Made by a program: the position numbers and the translations under genes. Positions 1-4,955 of a stretch of 5,193 nt of DNA are shown piece after piece (the stretch's first letter is position 1; each line of letters starts with the position of its first letter). The DNA comes from JBAYNS01 sp041678625 (GTDB lineage Bacteria > Patescibacteriota > Gracilibacteria > Peribacterales > Peribacteraceae), in NCBI GenBank assembly GCA_041678625.1, contig JBAYNS010000095.1:1-5193 (forward strand). Direction: 5' to 3'. The notes under the pieces are model-generated. The model did no database searches, was not told where the DNA came from, and saw nothing but the letters and a program-made list of their open reading frames with translations.

Positions 1-1
1 A

Positions 2-334
2 AAGAGCCTTTTTGCAGGTGCCAGCAAATATTTCACAGGGAATAAAACAGTCACTCTCTACCGCGGGAAAGGATGCGAAGCATGCGGAGATACGGGATAT
101 CGGGGAAGAGTTGGCATCTACGAATTACTGTTGATGACACCTGCGATTGAGGATTTGATCATCCGGCGTGCGTCCAGCACAGAGATTAATCTGGTTGCGC
201 ATAAGCAGGGTATGAAGTTCATGTTCGAGGATGGATTTACCAAAGTTGTTTCCGGCCTTACCACTATCGAAGAGCTTCTGCGTGTTGCAGCACCTCCGGA
301 AGTGATCTTCTCCAAGACGCATGGTAAAAAGTAA
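2..334 (+). CDS. pilB: Type IV pilus assembly ATPase PilB/GspE, C-terminal part (5' end outside window)
   Basis: Only the last 110 codons are present, read from base 2 to the TAA at 332-334. The family is a cytoplasmic hexameric ATPase that drives pilin polymerisation through the PilC platform. Seen here: a GC-x-x-C-x-x-TGYRGR-x-GIYE signature (visible residues 24-41; Cys at 25 and 28), which is the second half of the tetracysteine zinc knuckle of PilB/GspE proteins. It is followed by the usual C-terminal tail pattern: an 'A..QGMKFMFEDGFTKVVSGLTTIEEL'-type region around residues 66-92 with Gly-Met, Asp-Gly and Gly-x-Thr-Thr in the expected places. The first CxxC pair and the Walker motifs must lie upstream of the window. 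The gene overlaps the next one, pilC, by 14 nt. The cysteines and the neighbouring pilC and prepilins favour the extension ATPase over the retraction ATPase PilT. A type II secretion GspE cannot be excluded from this fragment alone. Confidence 0.93.
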   Translation, partial: KSLFAGASKYFTGNKTVTLYRGKGCEACGDTGYRGRVGIYELLLMTPAIEDLIIRRASSTEINLVAHKQGMKFMFEDGFTKVVSGLTTIEELLRVAAPPEVIFSKTHGKK

Positions 335-690
335 AAAAAAGTCACAGGCAAAGAAAAAGTCCGCAGGGACTTCTAAGTTGCTACCCAAGGGCTGGGAAAA
401 GCGCACGCTTGCAGAGTTGGAAGGATGGACAGATGAACGAGCTACGGAATCGGCAAAGCCTGTTAAAAACCAGAAGAACAAAAAGAAAACAGACGAAAAG
501 AAAGAAAAAGATGAAGAGCCAACTCCAGAAGAAACAGCCCCAAAAGAAAAACGTTCCCGATTGCGTGGAGCGAAGAATAAAAAGAAAATCGAGGAAGAAA
601 AACCAGAAGAAAACAAGGAGCAGGGGCTTTCCCATAACACAGTGGCCGAAGAAGCCGAGATGGAAAAGGCAACGAGAGAAATGACAAAGG
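321..690 (+). other. Lys/Glu-rich low-complexity N-terminal extension of PilC
   Basis: Residues 1-123 of the PilC protein are dominated by Lys, Glu, Gln, Asn and Pro, with runs such as KKKSQAKKKS (5-14), QKNKKKTDEKKEKDEE (51-66) and KNKKKIEEEKPEENKE (85-100). The DNA is correspondingly A-rich. No hydrophobic segment is present, so the stretch should be cytosolic and disordered or partly helical. I know no family domain that matches it. One possibility is an electrostatic contact with the ATPase, RNA or lipid head groups, but that is a guess. Confidence 0.7.
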
Positions 691-1784
691 AATCCGGGCC
701 AACCTTTGGGAATGCGCTGAGATCCATCAATAACATTGGCATGGGCAAGCAGGCCAATATGTTCATCCAGAGCACTGCGACAATGCTCAATGCCGGTTTG
801 CCGCTTCTACAAACCATGCGTGTATACCAAAAAGAAATCAAATCACGACCGATGCGCAAAGTAATTACCCGCATGATCTCTGATATTGAAAGCGGCGCTC
901 CGCTCTGGCGTGCGATGCAGAATCAGCACCTCTTCACGCTTTATGATGTGGCGATGGTCCGCATCGGAGAGGATGCAGGGAACTTAGCACGCAACATGGA
1001 ATATCTTTCTGAACAAAGAGAGAAAGATCGACAACTTAAGCAAAAAGTGAAGATGGCTATGATTTACCCGACCATCGTTATGGTGATGATGTTTGTCATT
1101 GTTGTGGGGATGGGAATGTTTGTTCTACCAAACTTGGTTACGGTGCTTTTCTCGCTGAATGTTGAATTGCCCCTTGCTACGCGAGCAGTTATTGCCGTGA
1201 GCAATATGTTCCGTTTCCATGGGAAAACATATGTACCACTTTTCATTGTGGGATTTATCTTCGTGGTGCTTCTTGCAAAGTTCACGCGATTCCGGGCTGT
1301 GGCGGAATGGTTTGTTTTCCATGTCCCCGGCGTTGGACGATTGGCGACCGAAGCAACCATTGCACGCTTTGGCGTCATCCTCGGCGGGCTTCTGCAGGCA
1401 GGAGTTCCATTTGTCGACGCCATGGAATCCCTGGTGAATGTGACGCAGGTTTTATCCTACAAAAAGTTCTACGCACGATTGCTTGTGCAGGTGCGGCTGG
1501 GAGACTCTCTCGGCAAGGGATTTGAGGAAATCAAAGCAAGCAAGAAACTTCTTCCCCCCTCTGTCCAGCAATTGGTTGTTACAGGAGAACAGTCCGGATC
1601 ACTCTCAGAGAGTTTGATAAAAATCTCTACCATATACGAAAAAAAGGCATCCGAGACCGCACAGGTTTTGCCAATTATTCTGGAGCCGATACTCCTTCTT
1701 ATCATTGGAGGCCTAGTGGCGATCATTGCTATTGCTATCATAGTGCCTATCTATAGTCTTGTTGGAGGTATAAGCGGAGGATAA
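321..1784 (+). CDS. pilC: Type IV pilus inner-membrane platform protein PilC/GspF
   Basis: This 487-residue polytopic membrane protein belongs to the family that links the assembly ATPase to pilin polymerisation. Two T2SSF-type domains are visible, at about residues 147-271 and 348-471. The first carries 'VRIGEDAGNL' (213-222) and the second the matching 'VTGEQSGSLSESL' (420-432), the paired GE-x-x-G-x-L hallmarks. Hydrophobic segments lie at about 249-270, 305-320 and 449-477. The C-terminus is Gly-rich and ends just after the last segment. Family members are usually about 400 residues. The excess is an N-terminal stretch of about 120 residues rich in Lys and Glu. The usual conserved N-terminal region before the first domain is not recognisable. 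The ATG at 321 overlaps the end of pilB, which suggests translational coupling. The nearest SD-like bases (GGAAG, 298-302) are too distant to be convincing. A later start such as the ATG at 660 (residue 114) is possible but would still leave a charged leader. Function is secure; the exact start is less so. Confidence 0.93.
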   Translation: MVKSKKKSQAKKKSAGTSKLLPKGWEKRTLAELEGWTDERATESAKPVKNQKNKKKTDEKKEKDEEPTPEETAPKEKRSRLRGAKNKKKIEEEKPEENKEQGLSHNTVAEEAEMEKATREMTKESGPTFGNALRSINNIGMGKQANMFIQSTATMLNAGLPLLQTMRVYQKEIKSRPMRKVITRMISDIESGAPLWRAMQNQHLFTLYDVAMVRIGEDAGNLARNMEYLSEQREKDRQLKQKVKMAMIYPTIVMVMMFVIVVGMGMFVLPNLVTVLFSLNVELPLATRAVIAVSNMFRFHGKTYVPLFIVGFIFVVLLAKFTRFRAVAEWFVFHVPGVGRLATEATIARFGVILGGLLQAGVPFVDAMESLVNVTQVLSYKKFYARLLVQVRLGDSLGKGFEEIKASKKLLPPSVQQLVVTGEQSGSLSESLIKISTIYEKKASETAQVLPIILEPILLLIIGGLVAIIAIAIIVPIYSLVGGISGG

Positions 1785-1816
1785 CTTCGCTTCAACCAAC
1801 CCTTCCCCTCTCTTCC

Positions 1817-4800
1817 ATGAAACGCAGAGCCTTCACAGCAGTCGAGATGCTGCTGACACTTGGTGTCATCGGCATAACAGCCGGAATTTCAGTCCCGATG
1901 TATCGCAATTACCAGATTCGCAACGATCTGGATCTTGCAACTGAGCAAGTCGTTCAGGCACTGCGCAGTGCACAGATGCGGTCGCAGGCAGGAGAGAGCA
2001 ATGTGCCATGGGGCTTTCAGGTTGCGCAGGGAGTTCTCTTCCAGGGGGAAACATATGTGCTGCGCGATCCGGATATGGATGAGATGTATCCCATTCCCGC
2101 CACCATTAATACAAACGGACTAGAAGAGGTTGTATTTTCGCGCATTGAAGGCGTGCCCAGCCAGGTAGGGGAAATCGTCTTGGAGGCACTCAATGGAGAT
2201 TTTCGTGTGATCACAGTCAATCTTGATGGCATCCTTTCTTCTACAGGTGTCCAGCAACCTAATCTTGATGAGCTTTCTGGCGGCGACGAAGGTGATGATG
2301 ACGACGATGTCCCACAAGACAGCGACGGCGACGGGATTTCTGACGAAGATGAAGGAACGGGCGACACAGACGGGGATGGTGTCCCCGACTACCTTGATGA
2401 TGACAGCGACGGCGACGGGATTTCTGACGAAGATGAAGGAACGGGCGATACTGATGGCGATGGCATTCCGGATTACCAGGATGATGTAAATGACATTGAG
2501 GTGTGCGAAGAGCGCTTTCGTGTTGCCAGCGATGGGACCATTGAGACAACAGGAACAGTGGATGCTACGGTCAAAGTTTTAGGATCCGCGTTCGCATGGT
2601 GGGAAAATGGACCAAACATCCCAGTACAAGTCAGTCTGAGTACCGATGGAGGTAATGCATGGACCGATCTCTTTGGTGGTGGTGACATCAATGGTGGTGA
2701 ACAGCAACTCATAGAAAACTTACCCTCTGGAACACAACTCGTGATTCGTGTGAATGGCCGCTACGGCTGGCTTTTCAATCAAACATACCAATCCAATGAC
2801 CATTCAGGGCACATAGAAATTTTGCGCAATGGCGATACCCCGCCGGATTATGTGCCATATGCCAACCAAGCGTCGCTTGCTACTTTTGTGCAGGGTATTC
2901 TTGGGTCTGACGGTAAAATTAATATCGGTGAGTACGATGTGGTACTTCTGGCGGAACTCAACACGCTCAACACCGTGGGGTCAGATTTCCAGGATGCTGT
3001 CATTCTCGTCCAATTTGCACAAAGGTCTAATACCTGTGCAGGGACGAACGATCCTCGTTTTAAAGTGGAATTCGATCGTATAGAAAATACGAATCAGGGG
3101 GATGCAGCAGCAGCAGCCTATGTTGGAGGTCAGGCAGTGCACTATGCTGAGTCACAGTGGATTCCCCTGATGATTGATGATCAGATGATCGTTGATTCAA
3201 GCATTATTGAAGACGTTCCCGGTTTGGCTGTGCAACGTCAAGACGGGGCAGTTCGCATTCTGCTTTACGGATCACACTCGCTGGCTACATCCAAGGAAAT
3301 TGTCGATGCACGCATTGTCTTCGATCGCATTTCCGTGGAGAGCGTTGAAAATGATACTGGCCAGAATGCGTGCGAAAATCCGTTCGATGGCATCGTGAAT
3401 GACGGAGCCGGAGGAGACGAAGTAACGCACACGTCTGCAGAGGTCTCTTTCAAGACACGGGTAACCGTAGAGGATGATGCGATTATCATTCATTGGAACA
3501 AAAGCTCCATTGATACCGATGGCGATGGCATTACCGACGAAGAAGAAGGAACGGCTGATACCGATAATGATGGCATTCCCGACGCAGAAGACGAGGATAG
3601 CGATAACGATGGCATTCCTGATGCCGAGGAAGGCACTGACGATACCGATAATGATGGCATTCCCGATTATCTTGATAATGACGACGTTGATGGAGATGGA
3701 ATTCCGGATAGCGATGATAATGCCGATGACGATACAACAGCTCCGGATCCTTGCGAGGTGCCGTTCACCTATGAGAACGGAGAACTTACCCTTTCGGAAG
3801 ATGCAGATGTCACATTTAACGTGATTGGCTCATACGCACACTATCGACCCCGTGGTCCGGAAGTACAGGTTCGCCTGAGCGCTAGCGTAGACGGAGGCGC
3901 CACATGGCAGTCGCTCTTTGGTTTCCGCGACATTGACGGTGGAGAGACCCAGACATTCTCCGATGTTCCATCAGGCAGCAAAATTCTTCTGAGTGCAGAA
4001 GGCCGCTACGCCTGGCTTTTCCGCAAGAATGCCAGTTCTCACAATGATCCTCTACGTGTGAAGATTCTACGCAACGGGGACCCTATGCCTTCCACAACGC
4101 CGTTCGTCAATGTTCTTCAGCTCCAAAAGTTCCTCCGAGATCGTGTCCGTTCCGGCAGGGCACATATTGCTACGCGGAGAGTGTTGGCATTGGTGGAATT
4201 GCAAGACATGAATAACGAATCAGATTTTCAAGATGCCGTTGTGGAAATCATTCTGGAAAAGCCGCAGAGCCAGGGCATTTGTGGAGGGGCAAGCGATGAT
4301 GATGACGGTGATGACGATGCAGCCGATGATACACCGGACGATACAGATGACACTGATGACACGTCCGATGATGATACACATATCACTATTTGCCACTTCC
4401 CTCCCGGGAATAAAAAGAATGCCCAGACTATTACTATCGGTCAGTCCGCGTGGCCCGCACACGAGCGGATTGGCGATCGATTGGGAGCATGCGAAAACGA
4501 CGAAGATGGCGACAGTGTTCCTATTGCAGAAGATTTGTGCCCGGATACATACATGCCGGAACCAGTGCCAACGGAAACCATGCTCTTTGATAGATATGCA
4601 CTCTCATCCACCAGCGACATTTTCCGGCAAGGCCCGCGGAAAAAGGTTGGCCAGTACACTTTGCGCGATACCAAGGGGTGTAGTTGTGAACAACTTCTGG
4701 ATGTTGCGGAAGGAGTGCGGGATTATCACTTTGATCAGTATCCACGTCTCCAACGCAATATGCGCAGCCTCTTCCCCTTCTTTACAGAAGGAGCACGGAA

Positions 4801-4852
4801 GTATGGATGCGGTGTGGCCATTATGAAGATGATCAAAAATGCGGATATGTAA
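1817..4852 (+). CDS. Giant modular GspH-like pilin with calcium-type repeats and duplicated extracellular module
   Basis: This is a 1011-residue protein. Residues 1-25 form a prepilin signal: a short basic leader MKRRA, predicted cleavage A5/F6, Glu at mature position +5, then a hydrophobic helix (11-27). Residues 28-143 follow the GspH/pseudopilin pattern ('ALRSAQMRSQAG' at 48-59, 'VVFSRIEGVPSQVGEIVL' at 105-122, 'ITVNLDGIL' at 132-140). About 870 further residues follow: Asp repeats 168-223; module A, C230-C407; an unrecognised domain, about 408-560; Asp repeats 566-634; module B, C646-C822, homologous to A; an Asp/Thr linker, 826-855; an 'ITICHFPPGN' segment, 856-892; and a tail with a thrombospondin-type-3-like 'DEDGDSVPIAEDLCPDT' (895-911) and 'GCSCEQLL' (954-961). 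The 11 cysteines all lie after residue 229, consistent with export and disulfides. It starts 32 nt after pilC with no SD nearby and ends before a strong terminator. Inferred role: a pilus-displayed, calcium-stabilised adhesin or sensor. The pilin assignment is firm; the ligand and role are unknown. Confidence 0.88.
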   Translation: MKRRAFTAVEMLLTLGVIGITAGISVPMYRNYQIRNDLDLATEQVVQALRSAQMRSQAGESNVPWGFQVAQGVLFQGETYVLRDPDMDEMYPIPATINTNGLEEVVFSRIEGVPSQVGEIVLEALNGDFRVITVNLDGILSSTGVQQPNLDELSGGDEGDDDDDVPQDSDGDGISDEDEGTGDTDGDGVPDYLDDDSDGDGISDEDEGTGDTDGDGIPDYQDDVNDIEVCEERFRVASDGTIETTGTVDATVKVLGSAFAWWENGPNIPVQVSLSTDGGNAWTDLFGGGDINGGEQQLIENLPSGTQLVIRVNGRYGWLFNQTYQSNDHSGHIEILRNGDTPPDYVPYANQASLATFVQGILGSDGKINIGEYDVVLLAELNTLNTVGSDFQDAVILVQFAQRSNTCAGTNDPRFKVEFDRIENTNQGDAAAAAYVGGQAVHYAESQWIPLMIDDQMIVDSSIIEDVPGLAVQRQDGAVRILLYGSHSLATSKEIVDARIVFDRISVESVENDTGQNACENPFDGIVNDGAGGDEVTHTSAEVSFKTRVTVEDDAIIIHWNKSSIDTDGDGITDEEEGTADTDNDGIPDAEDEDSDNDGIPDAEEGTDDTDNDGIPDYLDNDDVDGDGIPDSDDNADDDTTAPDPCEVPFTYENGELTLSEDADVTFNVIGSYAHYRPRGPEVQVRLSASVDGGATWQSLFGFRDIDGGETQTFSDVPSGSKILLSAEGRYAWLFRKNASSHNDPLRVKILRNGDPMPSTTPFVNVLQLQKFLRDRVRSGRAHIATRRVLALVELQDMNNESDFQDAVVEIILEKPQSQGICGGASDDDDGDDDAADDTPDDTDDTDDTSDDDTHITICHFPPGNKKNAQTITIGQSAWPAHERIGDRLGACENDEDGDSVPIAEDLCPDTYMPEPVPTETMLFDRYALSSTSDIFRQGPRKKVGQYTLRDTKGCSCEQLLDVAEGVRDYHFDQYPRLQRNMRSLFPFFTEGARKYGCGVAIMKMIKNADM
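2318..2485 (+). repeat. First calcium-type Asp repeat block: two 28-residue (84-bp) tandem units
   Basis: Residues 168-195 and 196-223 of the modular pilin are two near-identical 28-residue units. Each holds two D-x-D-x-D-G-x-x-D loops (starting at D168, D183, D196 and D211), joined by an acidic DEDEGTG linker. The loop pattern is that of thrombospondin type 3 or EF-hand-like calcium loops. At DNA level the first 47 bases of the units (2318-2364 and 2402-2448) are identical, indicating a recent or gene-converted duplication. The block links the pilin core to module A, where calcium could make the spacer rigid. Confidence 0.88.
2504..3037 (+). repeat. Duplicated extracellular module, copy A (C230-C407)
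   Basis: Residues 230-407 form a module bounded by cysteines that recurs at 646-822. Landmarks are GP (265-266), DGG (277-279), W282, LFG (285-287), DINGGE (290-295), PSG (303-305), GRYGWLF (314-320), ILRNGD (335-340) and SDFQDAV (389-395). I do not recognise a named family. The DFQDAV ending loosely recalls the acidic D-F-N-D motif at the end of some calcium-binding beta domains such as DUF4114, but that is only a resemblance. A beta-rich fold closed by a C230-C407 disulfide is plausible. Confidence 0.82.
3512..3718 (+). repeat. Second calcium-type Asp repeat block: two 28-residue units plus a partial third
   Basis: Residues 566-593 and 594-621 repeat the same 28-residue period as the first block, and 622-634 is a shorter continuation. 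D-x-D-x-D-G-x-x-D loops start at D566, D581, D594, D609 and D623, with Asn replacing Gly inside three of them (DTDND or DSDND). A 26-base stretch at 3557-3582 recurs exactly at 3641-3666, again 84 bp apart. This block precedes module B just as the first block precedes module A. Confidence 0.87.
3752..4282 (+). repeat. Duplicated extracellular module, copy B (C646-C822)
   Basis: Residues 646-822 are the diverged second copy of the Cys-bounded module and have nearly the same length as copy A. They share in order GP (680-681), DGG (692-694), W697, LFG (700-702), DIDGGE (705-710), PSG (718-720), GRYAWLF (729-735), ILRNGD (750-755) and SDFQDAV (802-808). The region between ILRNGD and SDFQDAV diverges most (Arg-rich in B, acidic or neutral in A), so the copies may present different surfaces. 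The function is unknown. Confidence 0.82.
4292..4381 (+). repeat. Asp/Thr-rich low-complexity linker
   Basis: Residues 826-855 of the modular pilin are almost only Asp, Thr, Ala, Gly, Pro and Ser, with DDT-type triplets repeating. The strict D-x-D-x-D-G loop of the other blocks is absent, so this is better read as a flexible or weakly calcium-binding linker between module B and the C-terminal segment. Confidence 0.75.
4382..4849 (+). other. C-terminal ICH-motif segment and Cys-containing tail of the modular pilin
   Basis: Residues 856-892 read ITICHFPPGN, then ITIGQSAWPAH and GDRLGAC. From memory this is a recurrent short segment in bacterial surface proteins (ICHxPPGN ... AxPAHxxHGDxLGxC). 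Here C859 and C892 are kept, but the second histidine of the AHxxHGD part is Ile885. It is followed by a thrombospondin-type-3-like element (895-911, with C908), GCSCEQLL (954-961, C955 and C957) and C998 near the end. No membrane anchor or sorting signal is seen at the C-terminus, as expected if retention is through the pilin N-terminus. Confidence 0.65.
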
Positions 4853-4867
4853 TGCGGTTGTACACAC

Positions 4868-4901
4868 AAAGAGGGGGGCCAACAGGCTCTCCTCTTTTTT
4901 T
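4868..4901 (+). terminator. Strong rho-independent terminator after the modular pilin gene
   Basis: A 13-bp stem (AAAGAGGGGGGCC, 4868-4880, pairing with GGCTCTCCTCTTT, 4885-4897, with two G-U wobbles) encloses the loop AACA (4881-4884). It runs into seven T residues (4895-4901). It begins 16 bases after the TAA of the modular pilin gene and is correctly oriented for + strand transcription. It should end or strongly reduce transcription from the pilB-pilC unit. Confidence 0.93.
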
Positions 4902-4935
4902 ATCAAGATATGCAATCTCCGGATGGGCTGCGGTC

Positions 4936-4942
4936 AGGAGGA
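4936..4942 (+). promoter_or_regulatory. Shine-Dalgarno sequence for the downstream prepilin gene
   Basis: AGGAGGA at 4936-4942 is a near-perfect anti-16S match. The nearest in-frame ATG is at 4956, leaving 13 bases, slightly long. The ATGs at 4968 and 4974 are farther still, so this site favours the 4956 start. Confidence 0.7.
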
Positions 4943-4955
4943 AAATACTGGTAGG

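Noticed and set aside
321..341. Possible programmed frameshift fusing PilB to PilC at the A-rich overlap
   Set aside because: The pilC frame is +1 relative to pilB, whereas A-rich slippery heptamers usually give -1 shifts. pilC has its own ATG at 321, and a simple 14-nt overlap explains the arrangement.
125..874. Long minus-strand open frame of 249 codons opposite pilB and pilC
   Set aside because: It is an antisense shadow of the A-rich Lys/Glu coding stretch, giving Phe/Ser/Leu-rich translation with no recognisable motif. Both overlapping + strand genes are clear family members.
2223..2489. Plus-strand alternative frames rich in Met, Thr and Ala across the Asp repeats (also 3474-3824 and 4233-4826)
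   Set aside because: They are periodic out-of-frame readings of the GAT/GAC/GGC repeats and the neighbouring coding sequence, with no independent start signals.
2318..3718. CRISPR-like regular repeats
   Set aside because: The 84-bp period, coding continuity and Asp-loop translation show protein repeats. There are no unique spacers between short palindromic repeats.
4902..4955. Promoter for the downstream prepilin gene
   Set aside because: AT-rich bases near 4902-4915 (atcaagatatgcaa) give at best a poor -10 with no matching -35 at a proper distance, so no call is made.
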